Shown here: one piece after another, positions 9,018 to 17,483 of the stretch
Layout of the letters: every line of letters starts with the position of its first letter
Numbering within the stretch: position 1 is the first letter of the stretch
Assembly: GCF_028649475.1 (NCBI RefSeq)
Contig: NZ_JAQSIP010000006.1
Location: 248,001 to 312,000 of the forward strand
Length of the DNA: 64,000 nt
Source of the DNA: Curvibacter cyanobacteriorum
Lineage (GTDB): Bacteria > Pseudomonadota > Gammaproteobacteria > Burkholderiales > Burkholderiaceae_C
Reading direction: 5' to 3'
Notes under the pieces: generated by a model
What the model was told of the DNA's origin: nothing
Database searches by the model: none
What the model saw: only the letters and a program-made list of their open reading frames with translations
Translations under genes and position numbers: made by a program

Positions 9018-10088
9018 ATGATCAAGCTCCTGATTGTTGATGACTCGGCGCTCATGCGGCGCCAACTGACCCAACTGTTCCAGGCGGCGGGTGGCTTTGA
9101 AGTCCGCCAGGCGCGCAACGGCGTCGAGGCAGTGACCGAGAACCGCGAGTTCCAGCCCGACGTCGTGACACTGGACATCAACATGCCCGAAATGGATGGC
9201 ATCACGGCCCTGTCCCTGATCATGGCCGAGCGCCCAGTGCCCGTGATCATGGTGTCGTCGCTGACCGAGAAAGGGGCCCTGGCCACCTTCGAGGCGCTCA
9301 ACCTGGGGGCGGTCGACTATGTGGCCAAACCCGGCGGCACCATCTCGCTGTCGCTGGACGTGGTCAAAGCCGACCTCCTGGCCAAGGTGCGCGCGGCCGC
9401 CAAGTCGCGCCCCGCCAAATACCGCAGCCTGGGCCTGGGCAGCAGCCGCCCGACCCGCACCAGCCCCGACCTGCAGCCGGTCAAGACGCTGCCCAGCCGC
9501 AGCGGCCCGGCCTCGGACGGCTTGCTGCTGATCGGCGTCTCCACCGGTGGGCCGCGGGCGCTGGAACAGGTGCTGCCCTTGCTGCCAGCCGACTTCCCAT
9601 GGCCGGTGCTGGTGGCCCAGCACATGCCCGCCAGCTTCACCGCCCCGTTCGCGGCCCGCCTGAACGGGAGCTGCGAGCTGGAGGTGGTGGAGGCCGCCTC
9701 CCCCATGCCGGTGCAGGCCGGCCGGGTCTACATCGGCAAAGGGGGGGCGGACATGGTGCTGACGCGGCGCGCCAATGTGCTGACCGTGCTGCCCAAGCCC
9801 GAGGACAGCCAGCAACTGTGGCACCCCTCGGTCGAGTTGCTGGGCCGCAGCGCCCTGCAGCACTGTGCCCCGCGCCACCTGGTGGGCGTGATGCTCACCG
9901 GCATGGGCTACGACGGGGCCGAGGCCTTCAGCGACATCAAGCGCCTGGGCGGCCGAACCATCGCGGAGGCGGAGTCCACCGCCGTGGTGTTCGGCATGCC
10001 CGCCGAGTTGATTGCGCGCGGCGGTGCCAGCCTGGTGCTGCCGCTGGACAAGATCGCCGCCCAGGTCAAAGCCTGGGCCCAACGTTGA
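9018..10088 (+). CDS. cheB: chemotaxis glutamate methylesterase/deamidase CheB
   Basis: A 356-residue CheB with an N-terminal receiver (D8-D9, phospho-acceptor D53 in TLDINMPEMDG, Lys in YVAKPGG) and a C-terminal methylesterase. The catalytic triad is visible as S175 in GVSTGG, H202 in AQHMP and D299 in TGMGYDGA. It removes receptor methyl groups, opposing CheR (10731). The linker between domains is Ser/Arg/Pro-rich. ATG at 9018; the next gene starts 12 bases after the stop. All catalytic residues are present, so it should be active. Confidence 0.97.
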   Translation: MIKLLIVDDSALMRRQLTQLFQAAGGFEVRQARNGVEAVTENREFQPDVVTLDINMPEMDGITALSLIMAERPVPVIMVSSLTEKGALATFEALNLGAVDYVAKPGGTISLSLDVVKADLLAKVRAAAKSRPAKYRSLGLGSSRPTRTSPDLQPVKTLPSRSGPASDGLLLIGVSTGGPRALEQVLPLLPADFPWPVLVAQHMPASFTAPFAARLNGSCELEVVEAASPMPVQAGRVYIGKGGADMVLTRRANVLTVLPKPEDSQQLWHPSVELLGRSALQHCAPRHLVGVMLTGMGYDGAEAFSDIKRLGGRTIAEAESTAVVFGMPAELIARGGASLVLPLDKIAAQVKAWAQR

Positions 10089-10100
10089 CAAGGAACCGAC

Positions 10101-10724
10101 ATGGCTCTCATCAAACCCCAGTCCAGCGCGCCCGTCCCGGACCTTGACACCGCCTCGGCGCCGCGCAGCGCCGAGCTGCTGCAACAGCTGGGCTCGGCCT
10201 CGGCCGAGGACCGCCGCTGGGCCGCCCGCGACCTGGTCGACTGCCCGGGTGTGAGCGCCGAGCTGGTGCGGCACCTGCAAACCGAAACCGAAAGCTCGGT
10301 GCGCGAGGTCATCCTGACCACCCTGGTGCGCCTGGGCGACGCGCAGGCGGTGTCGGGCCTGGTGGACTGCATGCGCAGCGAAGAAGCGTCGCTGCGCAAC
10401 GAAGCCATCGAGGCCCTGAAACAACTGCCCACCGAGGTGGCGCCCATCATGCGCCAGCTGCTCAGCGACGCCGACAGCGACATGCGCATCTTTGCCGTCA
10501 ACGTGCTCGAATCGCTGCGCCATCCGCTGGTGGAGTCGTGGCTGGCCGAGGTGATCGAGAAGGACCCGCATGTGAACGTCTGCGCCACCGCCGTGGACCT
10601 GCTCGGCGAGGTCGGTTCGCGCGAGGTGCTCGAACCCCTGCTGCGGCTGAAGAACCGCTTTGCCCGCGAACCCTACATCCAGTTTGCGGCCGACCTGGCC
10701 ATCAAACGCATCCTGGAAGGATGA
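10101..10724 (+). CDS. HEAT-repeat protein of the che operon
   Basis: A 207-residue soluble protein made of about four to five HEAT-like (PBS lyase type) helical repeats of roughly 30 residues. The repeats show the pattern D-R-R-W-A-A-R-D-L-V, V-R-E-V-I-L-T-T-L-V-R-L-G-D, L-R-N-E-A-I-E-A-L-K and MRIFAVNVLESL. HEAT solenoids serve as protein-binding surfaces and no enzymatic residue is apparent. It sits between cheB and cheR, 12 bases after one and 6 before the other, so it is co-expressed and may hold adaptation enzymes or receptors together (inference). Ribosome site AAGGAA; ATG 10101. Confidence 0.85.
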   Translation: MALIKPQSSAPVPDLDTASAPRSAELLQQLGSASAEDRRWAARDLVDCPGVSAELVRHLQTETESSVREVILTTLVRLGDAQAVSGLVDCMRSEEASLRNEAIEALKQLPTEVAPIMRQLLSDADSDMRIFAVNVLESLRHPLVESWLAEVIEKDPHVNVCATAVDLLGEVGSREVLEPLLRLKNRFAREPYIQFAADLAIKRILEG

Positions 10725-10730
10725 GTCGCC

Positions 10731-11564
10731 ATGCCCTCCATCATCACCGACGAAGACTTCCAGAAGTTCCGGGAGTTCTTCTACCGCAAGACCGGGATCC
10801 AGTTTGAGAACACCAAGCGCTACTTTGTCGACAAGCGCCTGCTGGAACGCATGGAAGCCACGGACAACAAGCTGTTCCGCAACTACTTCACCATGCTGCG
10901 CTTTCAGGCCTCGGGCGAGGAGCTGCAGACGCTGACCAACCTGATGACGGTCAACGAGACCTACTTCTTTCGCGAAGAGTACCAGTTCAAGTGCCTGGTC
11001 GATTCGATCCTGCCCGAACTGGTGTCCCGCCGCCGCAACGACAAACCGCTGCGCATCTGGGTCATCCCCTCGTCCTCGGGCGAAGAGCCGTACTCGATCG
11101 CCATCTACCTGCTGGAACGTTGGGCCGACATCAACCGCTACGACGTCGAGATCATTGCCTCCGACATCGACACCCGCATCCTCGAGTCGGCCCGCGCCGG
11201 CCTGTATGGCGACCGCGCGGTGTCCCACCTGCCCGAGGCCTACCGCCAGAAGTACTTCAAGCGCAGCGCTGCGGGCTACCAGTTGATCGACGACGTGCGC
11301 CACGCGGTGGAGTTCTCCCGCGTCAACCTGTCGGACCGCGCCGACACCCGCGCGTTCCGCCACTTTGACGTGGTGTTCTGCCGCAACCTGCTGATCTATT
11401 TTGACGACGTCTCCCGCAAGGCCGCGGCCGAGACCTTCTTCGACGCCCTCAACCCAGGCGGCTTCATCTGCCTGGGGCACTCCGAGTCCATGAGCCGGAT
11501 CTCCTCACTCTACCGAGTCCGCAAATTCCCGGAGGCCATCGTTTACCAGAAACCCACGGAGTGA
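10731..11564 (+). CDS. cheR: chemotaxis receptor methyltransferase CheR
   Basis: A 277-residue CheR that methylates receptor glutamates using S-adenosylmethionine. The N-terminal helical domain contains the family motif NETYFFRE (75-82), and the C-terminal Rossmann domain carries CRNLLIYFD. The SAM loop reads PSSSGEEPYS where most CheR proteins have GCSTGEEPYS, losing the usual Gly-Cys. The GEEPYS part that contacts SAM is kept. No C-terminal TPR region. The gene is followed 3 bases later by cheY (11568). Its substrate is presumably the two-tip receptor of the same operon. Confidence 0.96.
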   Translation: MPSIITDEDFQKFREFFYRKTGIQFENTKRYFVDKRLLERMEATDNKLFRNYFTMLRFQASGEELQTLTNLMTVNETYFFREEYQFKCLVDSILPELVSRRRNDKPLRIWVIPSSSGEEPYSIAIYLLERWADINRYDVEIIASDIDTRILESARAGLYGDRAVSHLPEAYRQKYFKRSAAGYQLIDDVRHAVEFSRVNLSDRADTRAFRHFDVVFCRNLLIYFDDVSRKAAAETFFDALNPGGFICLGHSESMSRISSLYRVRKFPEAIVYQKPTE

Positions 11565-11567
11565 CCC

Positions 11568-11939
11568 ATGAAACGGATTCTCATCATTGACGACGCTGCC
11601 ACCGTGCGCATGTTTCACCGGGGCATCCTGGAAGGGGCCGGCTACCAGGTCGAAGAGGCCGTCAACGGCGTCGAGGCCCTGGAAAAAGCCTTGCTGACGC
11701 CGTTTGACCTCTACATCGTGGACGTCAACATGCCCAAGCTCGACGGCTACGGCTTCCTGCGCGAACTGCGCAACCAGAACCTGCCCCAGGTGCCGGCCAT
11801 CATGGTGTCCACCGAGGCCACCGCCGACGACCGCCGCCGCGCCTATGCGGCCGGGGCCAACCTGTACCTGGTGAAGCCCACCCGGCCCGATCAGCTGGTG
11901 GCCCCGATCGCCTTGTTGTTGGGAGAGGTCAGCCCATGA
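11568..11939 (+). CDS. CheY-like response regulator
   Basis: A 123-residue stand-alone receiver with D8-D9, phospho-acceptor D52 in IVDVNMPKLDG, the Thr of VSTEA and Lys of YLVKPTRP. It lies directly upstream of cheA, overlapping it by four bases (ATGA), so it is the most likely primary phosphorylation target of that kinase. It is less similar to the receivers at 4101 and 15012 than these are to each other. Three stand-alone receivers plus the one at 4998 compete for one CheA, which implies that some serve as phosphate sinks. Confidence 0.93.
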   Translation: MKRILIIDDAATVRMFHRGILEGAGYQVEEAVNGVEALEKALLTPFDLYIVDVNMPKLDGYGFLRELRNQNLPQVPAIMVSTEATADDRRRAYAAGANLYLVKPTRPDQLVAPIALLLGEVSP

Positions 11940-14752
11940 ACCCCTTGCTCGAGCAATTCCTGTCCGAAGCCCGCGACACGCTGGAGGCCATTGGCGTCCA
12001 GTTGATGGAGCTGGAGAACGCCCCCGACGACACCGAGCTGATGACCCAGCTGTTCCGGCTGGTGCACACGCTCAAGGGCAACTCGGGTCTGTTCGAAGTG
12101 CCCGAGATGACCCGTGTGCTGCACGCGGGTGAAGACCTGATGGACGCCGTGCGCCACCAGGAGATCGCCTTCTCGGACGCGCTGGCCGACCGCCTGCTCG
12201 ACGCCATGGACTATGTGGCCCGCCTGTGCGACGACATGGAAGCCGAGCGCCCCTGCCAGGCCGACACCGTCAGCGAAGCCCAGCGCCTGGTGGATGCCCT
12301 GCGCGCCCTCATGCCGCAGCGCCCGAGCGAGGAAGAGGCGGTCGCCGACGCCCCCACCCAAGCCCCGCTGGCGGCCCCGCGCGCCGAGCAACTGCTGGCC
12401 TTGCCAGAGGCCCTGCGCATGGGCGTCTGGCGGGCCGCCCAGTCGCCGGCCCCGGGCCTGCAATTGCTGTGGGGCGAGTACCAGCCCGACGAGCAATGCT
12501 TCTTCCAGGGCGAAGACCCGCTGTACCTGGTGCGCCAACTGCCCGGCCTGGTGTGGGCCGAGGTGCAGTCGCGCCAGCCCTGGCCCGAGCTCGCCAGCCT
12601 GGACGCTTACCAATGCCAGCTGGCCTTCCACTGGCTGGCCCTCAGCGATGTGGACACGGTGGCCAGTCACTTCCGCTACGTGCCCGACCAGGTGCGCTGG
12701 CGCGCCCTGCCGCCGCTGTGCCTGGCCCTGCCGCAGGGCGACCCCAATGGCGGCCCGGTGTACGAGGACTTCGTCACCGACGCCTTGAACCTGCTCAACG
12801 CCGGGGACACCGCGTCCCTGGCCCGCGCCGTGCGGTCGATGCTCGAGCTGTCGAACGGCCAGCTCTGGCTGTCCTCGGCCCTGCGCTGGCTGCAGCTGCT
12901 GCTGGACAGCCCGGACACCCCGCCGGCGGCCCTGCGCCAGCTGGTGCTGTCGCTGCGCCAGCTGCAAGTGCCCGACTGGGCGGTCGACACACCCACCCCG
13001 CGGCCCCCCGCCAATCTCGCCGAAGCCGAAGCCGACGCCAGTGACGCGGCCGCCAGCACGCCCCCCGACGCCGCCCCCGCCACCGCGGTGGCGCCCGTGG
13101 ACGACTCGCCCGAAGCCCAGGCCTTTCGCGACCTGCTCGCCGTGCAGCGCGAAGTGCTCGCCATGCCCGACGACGCGCAGTGGCTGGCCGGCCGCATCAA
13201 GGCCGCCTCGGGCGCCCTGGCCGCCTGCCTGCGCGCCAACCAGCGCGAAGACGAGCTGCCCCAGTTGGCCGCCGTCACCGCCGAGGCACTGGCCAGTGGC
13301 CGCGCCGCCCCGCTGGCCGAGTGGCTGGACCTGGCCTTCGCAGGCGCCCAGGGGGAGCTGATCCGCCCCGCCGCGCCCCCGGCCGACGAGACCGCCCCGG
13401 CCACTGGCACCGAGCCCGCCACCGCCGCGACCAGCGGCACGGTCGGTAACGCCGTCACGGCCGCCACGGCCGCCCCGCTGCCCGCCCCTGCGGCGCTCGC
13501 GCCCGCGGCCCAGGCGGCCACCGCGGCGGGCCCCGACACCGAAGCCCGTGCCGACCGCCGCACCGACGACCACGTCAGCGCCAAGAGCCTCAAGGTGGAC
13601 CAGGTCAAGATCGACCGCCTGATGAACCTGATCGGCGAGATGGTGGTGGCCAAGAACGCGATCCCCTACCTGGCCAACCGCGCCGAAACCCTGTACGGCA
13701 TGCGCGAACTGTCGCGCGAGATCAAGGCCCAGTACGCGGTCATCAACCGCATCTCCGAGGAGATGCAGGACGCCATCATGCAGGTGCGCATGATGCCGGT
13801 GTCCTTCGTGTTCCAGCGCTTTCCGCGCCTGGTGCGCGACCTGTCGCGCCGCCTGGGCAAGGAGGTGCACCTGGTGCTCGAGGGCGAGGACACCGCGGCC
13901 GACAAGAACATCATCGAGTCGATCAGCGACCCGCTGGTGCACATGGTGCGCAACAGCCTGGACCACGGCCTGGAAACCCCCGAGCAACGCCTGGCCGCCG
14001 GCAAGCCGGCCCAGGGCCAGCTGCGCATCGCAGCGCGCCAGGAGGCCGACCGCGTGGTGATCGAGATCAGCGACGACGGCGCCGGCATCGACCCCGAGGT
14101 CATCAAGTTCAAGGCCTACGAGAAGGGCCTGATCGACGAAGCCACGCTGGAGCGCATCACGCCCCAGGAGGCCATCAACCTGGTGTTCCTGCCGGGCTTC
14201 TCGACCGCCGAAGCCGTGTCCGACCTGTCGGGCCGCGGCGTGGGCATGGACGTGGTGCGCACCGCCATCGAGCGCGTCAACGGCAGCCTGGCGCTGGACA
14301 GCGTCAAGGGCCGAGGCACCACGGTGCGCCTGTCGCTGCCGCTGTCGATGGCCGTGACCCATGTGATGACCATCGAGACCGATGGCCAGACCTTCGGCAT
14401 CCCGATCGACATGGTGATGGAAACCGTGCGGGTGCCCCGCAGCGCCGTGCGCGGCATCAAGGACAACCTCGTGACCGTGCTGCGCGGCCGCGTGGTGCCC
14501 CTCAAGTCACTCAACCGCCTGCTGGGCCTGTCGGCCCCGCCGCTGTGCAACGACAACGACGAACTGGCGGTGCTGGTGGTGCGCATCGGCGACGAGGTGC
14601 TGGGCCTGCTGGTCGACGCCTTCAAAGAGTCCACCGACATCATCCTCAAGCCCCTGGCCGGGGTGCTGGGGGGCCTGAGCCTGTACAGCGGCTCGGCCCT
14701 GCTCGGCGACGGCTCGGTGCTGATGGTGCTCAACGTCAAGGAGATGGTGTGA
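11936..14752 (+). CDS. cheA: chemotaxis histidine kinase CheA
   Basis: A 938-residue CheA. Order: Hpt domain with phospho-accepting H44 in HTLKGNSG; a large region (about 110-380) unlike the standard P2, with an FQGEDPLYL and FRYVPDQV segment; an Ala/Pro-rich linker (about 340-540); dimerisation helices (about 545-620, KIDRLMNLIGEMVVAKN); HATPase (N box around H669, HMVRNSLDHG; then DDGAGID and GRGVGMDVV); and a C-terminal CheW-like domain (about 800-938). It phosphorylates the operon's CheY-type receivers and CheB. The start overlaps the cheY stop (ATGA). It is longer than enteric CheA (about 650) because of the middle region. Confidence 0.97.
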   Translation: MNPLLEQFLSEARDTLEAIGVQLMELENAPDDTELMTQLFRLVHTLKGNSGLFEVPEMTRVLHAGEDLMDAVRHQEIAFSDALADRLLDAMDYVARLCDDMEAERPCQADTVSEAQRLVDALRALMPQRPSEEEAVADAPTQAPLAAPRAEQLLALPEALRMGVWRAAQSPAPGLQLLWGEYQPDEQCFFQGEDPLYLVRQLPGLVWAEVQSRQPWPELASLDAYQCQLAFHWLALSDVDTVASHFRYVPDQVRWRALPPLCLALPQGDPNGGPVYEDFVTDALNLLNAGDTASLARAVRSMLELSNGQLWLSSALRWLQLLLDSPDTPPAALRQLVLSLRQLQVPDWAVDTPTPRPPANLAEAEADASDAAASTPPDAAPATAVAPVDDSPEAQAFRDLLAVQREVLAMPDDAQWLAGRIKAASGALAACLRANQREDELPQLAAVTAEALASGRAAPLAEWLDLAFAGAQGELIRPAAPPADETAPATGTEPATAATSGTVGNAVTAATAAPLPAPAALAPAAQAATAAGPDTEARADRRTDDHVSAKSLKVDQVKIDRLMNLIGEMVVAKNAIPYLANRAETLYGMRELSREIKAQYAVINRISEEMQDAIMQVRMMPVSFVFQRFPRLVRDLSRRLGKEVHLVLEGEDTAADKNIIESISDPLVHMVRNSLDHGLETPEQRLAAGKPAQGQLRIAARQEADRVVIEISDDGAGIDPEVIKFKAYEKGLIDEATLERITPQEAINLVFLPGFSTAEAVSDLSGRGVGMDVVRTAIERVNGSLALDSVKGRGTTVRLSLPLSMAVTHVMTIETDGQTFGIPIDMVMETVRVPRSAVRGIKDNLVTVLRGRVVPLKSLNRLLGLSAPPLCNDNDELAVLVVRIGDEVLGLLVDAFKESTDIILKPLAGVLGGLSLYSGSALLGDGSVLMVLNVKEMV

Positions 14753-15009
14753 TGGGCCTCGAATACCAAAAAAAGCAAGTCGTCTTCAGCGGCTTGGTCG
14801 GCGTCGAAGAAGCCGAGAACCTGCTCGCCTGGCTGCAAAAAAAGCCCAGCGCCAGCGCCGACCTGTCGGCCTGTGAACACCTGCACCCGGCCAACCTGCA
14901 GGTGCTGATGGCGGCCCGCACCCCCATCAAAGCCTGGCCAGCCGATCCGCTGCTGGCCCTGATCCTTCAATCGGCGCTGAGCGCTTCCCCGTCCTCTTTG
15001 GAGCAATGA
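14752..15009 (+). CDS. small STAS-like protein of the che operon
   Basis: An 85-residue soluble protein whose start overlaps the cheA stop (TGATG at 14750-14754), a coupling arrangement that fixes the start. The pattern of an FSG strand, a VEEAENLLAWL helix, the strand-turn ADLSACEHLHPANLQVLMAAR and a last helix resembles a minimal STAS (anti-sigma-antagonist-like) fold. The segment DLSACEHLH replaces the usual D-F/L-S phospho-site region and keeps a Ser after Asp-Leu. It may be a small switch or adaptor for CheA. The STAS assignment is by pattern only and could be wrong. Confidence 0.65.
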   Translation: MGLEYQKKQVVFSGLVGVEEAENLLAWLQKKPSASADLSACEHLHPANLQVLMAARTPIKAWPADPLLALILQSALSASPSSLEQ

Positions 15010-15011
15010 AC

Positions 15012-15386
15012 ATGGCTAAAAACATCCTGGTGGTCGACGACTCCGCGACCATGACCCTGAGTCTCAAATCCAGCCTGGAACTCAATGGCTTCAAGGTGGA
15101 CAGCGCCTCCGATGGCTTCGCCGCGCTGGACAAGCTCAAGCGGGGCTTCAAACCCGACCTGATCATCACCGACATCAACATGCCGCGCATGGATGGCATG
15201 GAGCTGATCCGCCAGGTCAAGGCGCTGCCCGGCATGCGCTTCACCCCGATCCTGACGCTCACCACCGAGAGCGATGCGCGCAAACGCGACGAGTGCAAGA
15301 AGCTCGGCGCCACCGGCTGGCTGGTCAAGCCGGTGTCGGGCCCAGACCTGGTGAAGATCGTCAAACAGGTCGTGATCGGCGCCTGA
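15012..15386 (+). CDS. CheY-like single-domain response regulator (right copy)
   Basis: A 124-residue receiver with D9-D10, phospho-acceptor D54 in TDINMPRMDG, the Thr-Thr of LTTES and Lys in WLVKPV. It is the close paralogue of the gene at 4101-4466. The start at 15012 is preferred because GGAG lies 8 bases upstream; an in-frame ATG at 15006 has that site only 2 bases away and overlaps the previous stop. It is followed 15 bases later by an MCP-like gene, mirroring the left copy. Confidence 0.94.
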   Translation: MAKNILVVDDSATMTLSLKSSLELNGFKVDSASDGFAALDKLKRGFKPDLIITDINMPRMDGMELIRQVKALPGMRFTPILTLTTESDARKRDECKKLGATGWLVKPVSGPDLVKIVKQVVIGA

Positions 15387-15401
15387 CCCCAAGGAGCCCC
15401 C

Positions 15402-16667
15402 ATGAACGCGGATTCCACCCTCACGCCACCCCGCCCGCCCCGGGCCAGCGCAGGTCGCCCGGCCTGGCTGGGCCAGCTGGTGTTGTGTGGCGCCAGCGCC
15501 GCGGGCACGCTGGGCGTGCTGCTGTCGCAGGGAACCCCCATGCCCTGGAGCACCGTGGCCCTCTGCGGGCTGGTGGCCGGGGCGGTCGTGCTGCTGGCTC
15601 AGCTGGGTGCCCGCCTGCGGGGTTCGGACCCGCACGCCCCGTCACGCGGTCGCCTGCCCGTGACCGAGGCAGTGGCCGAGGTGCGCGAGGTCGCGCCCTA
15701 CCTGCGCGTCATCAGCGGCCAGCTCGACGGCGCCTTGCAGCAAACCGAAGAGGGTGTGTTGTCGCTGATCCGCCTGCTCAACCAGATGGAGCAGGCCTCC
15801 TCGCAGCAGATGCACAGCATCCAGGACTCGCAGCGCAACGGCGAAGAACTGCTGACCGTGATCCGCGAGAAACTGCTGATCGACAAGCAGCTGGGCGCCA
15901 TCCTGCAGATGTTTGTGGACCGCCAGGAGGAAGAGATCGACGCCAACCTGCACCGCATCCAGCGCCTGCAGGAGGTCAAGGCCCTGGGCCCGCTGGTGGA
16001 CGTGATCGCCAGCGTGGCGCAGCAGACCAACTTCCTGGCCATCAACGCGGCCATCGAGGCGGCGCGCGCCGGCCCCCTGGGGCGGGGCTTTGCGGTGGTG
16101 GCCACCGAGGTGCGCCAGCTCTCCACCCGCACCGCCGCGGCCGCGCAGGAGATCGCCAGCCGCATCAACGCGGCCACCGCCAACATCGACGTCGAACTGC
16201 GGCGCGCCAATGAGGCCTCGGAGCGCAACGCGTCGACCGGCAACATGCGCAACGTGCTGGCCGACATCCGCGCCATGCAGTCGCGCTTCGAGGACGCCTC
16301 CACCGGCAACCGCATGCAGGAGATGATCGATGCCGTGGACGCCGGCCACCGCCACATGTCCGACCTGCTGACCCAGGCGCTGGGGCACATCCAGTTCCAT
16401 GACGTGATGCGTCAGCGCGTCGAACAGTCGCAGGAGGCCATGCTGGAACTCGACGAACACCTGCAGGCCATGGCCAACCAGATGCACGACCAGCCCTGGG
16501 ACCCGGCCAGCCTGCAGTCGCTGCGCCAGCGCCTGGAGTCGCAGATCGAGCGCTACGTCATGCACAGCCAGATCGAGACCCATGTCGCCGCCACGGGCGC
16601 CTGCGGCGACGCCGCACCGGCCGAGGCCACCACCTCCCAAGACCGCCCCAAGATCGAACTGTTCTGA
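15402..16667 (+). CDS. membrane-anchored MCP-like protein with CheZ-like motif (right copy)
   Basis: A 421-residue protein, the same length as its paralogue at 2827. Two membrane segments (about 24-42 and 48-68) make a hairpin anchor. The cytoplasmic part has the MCP tip [17 protein letters not shown], then IQFHDVMRQ (D334, Q338), which resembles the CheZ D-x3-Q catalytic signature, and a tail ending PKIELF. The hydrolytic signature lies on a predicted helix in the second helical bundle. Upstream is its partner CheY (15012) and downstream a ParA-type gene 3 bases away. It could sense the membrane or cytoplasm, or dephosphorylate CheY (inference). AGGAG precedes the ATG. Confidence 0.85.
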   Translation: MNADSTLTPPRPPRASAGRPAWLGQLVLCGASAAGTLGVLLSQGTPMPWSTVALCGLVAGAVVLLAQLGARLRGSDPHAPSRGRLPVTEAVAEVREVAPYLRVISGQLDGALQQTEEGVLSLIRLLNQMEQASSQQMHSIQDSQRNGEELLTVIREKLLIDKQLGAILQMFVDRQEEEIDANLHRIQRLQEVKALGPLVDVIASVAQQTNFLAINAAIEAARAGPLGRGFAVVATEVRQLSTRTAAAAQEIASRINAATANIDVELRRANEASERNASTGNMRNVLADIRAMQSRFEDASTGNRMQEMIDAVDAGHRHMSDLLTQALGHIQFHDVMRQRVEQSQEAMLELDEHLQAMANQMHDQPWDPASLQSLRQRLESQIERYVMHSQIETHVAATGACGDAAPAEATTSQDRPKIELF

Positions 16668-16670
16668 CCC

Positions 16671-17426
16671 ATGGCACGCACCCTCGTCATCAGCAACCGC
16701 AAAGGCGGCTCCGGCAAAACCGCCACGGCCGTCAACCTGGCCGCCGAACTCGCCGCCCGGGGCCAGCGCGTGCTGCTGGTGGACCTGGACAGCCAGGGCC
16801 ACTGCGCGCTGGGGCTGGGCCTGAAGCTGACGCGTGACACCGCCACGCTGCATGGCTTCATGGCGGGCCGGCACACGCTGGGCAGCGCGGTGCAGCCCAG
16901 CGCCTGGCCCGGGCTGGACCTGGTGCCCGGCGACCCCTTGTTTGACCACGGTTCGGGGCGCAGCGGCGAGCTGCTGCTGCGCGAAGCCCTGGCCAGCGAG
17001 GGCCTGCTCGAACGCTACGACTGGGTCGTGCTGGACACACCGCCCTCGCTGGACGCCCTGCTGCTCAACGCACTGAGCGCGGCCGACCGCATCCTGGTGC
17101 CCTTTGTGCCGCACTTCCTCGCTGGCGAAGGCGTGCGGCAACTGGCCCGTGTGCTGTTCCGGGTGGCGAGCCGGGGCGGCAACGAAGGCCTGCGCGTGCT
17201 GGGCTTTCTGCCGGTGATGCAGGACAGCCGCATCGGCCTGCACCGGCAGGTCAGCCAGGGCCTGGGCCAGCAGTTTGGCCAGGCCCGCCTGCTGCCCGGC
17301 ATCCGCAACGACATCCGGGTGGCCGAGGCCTTTGCCGCGGGCTGCCCGCTGCGCGTCCACGCCCCCCACAGCCGCGCCACCGCCGACTACACGGTGGCCG
17401 TCAACGAATTGTTGGCGCGCTGGTGA
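16671..17426 (+). CDS. ParA/MinD-type ATPase, probable chemosensory array positioner
   Basis: A 251-residue ParA-family ATPase with the deviant Walker A motif KGGSGKTAT (signature Lys11, Lys16), Walker A' DLDSQGHCALGLG, and Walker B VVLDTPPSLD. No N-terminal DNA-binding domain is present and no parB lies next to it. As the last gene of a che cluster, 3 bases after a receptor gene, it fits the ParC/PpfA group that segregates or places chemosensory arrays. This role is inferred from context; plasmid or chromosome partition is unlikely without ParB and parS. Confidence 0.88.
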   Translation: MARTLVISNRKGGSGKTATAVNLAAELAARGQRVLLVDLDSQGHCALGLGLKLTRDTATLHGFMAGRHTLGSAVQPSAWPGLDLVPGDPLFDHGSGRSGELLLREALASEGLLERYDWVVLDTPPSLDALLLNALSAADRILVPFVPHFLAGEGVRQLARVLFRVASRGGNEGLRVLGFLPVMQDSRIGLHRQVSQGLGQQFGQARLLPGIRNDIRVAEAFAAGCPLRVHAPHSRATADYTVAVNELLARW

Positions 17427-17483
17427 ACCTGTTCAACACGACGTTTTTTCTCCCACGGCCCCTGAACCCACCTCCACCTCACC

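Noticed and set aside
8517-11480. 987-codon minus-strand open frame opposite cheB-cheR
   Set aside because: Antisense shadow; all four sense genes beneath it have clear family motifs.
16671-17426. plasmid or chromosome partition locus
   Set aside because: No parB or parS-like repeats nearby; operon context points to chemosensory arrays.
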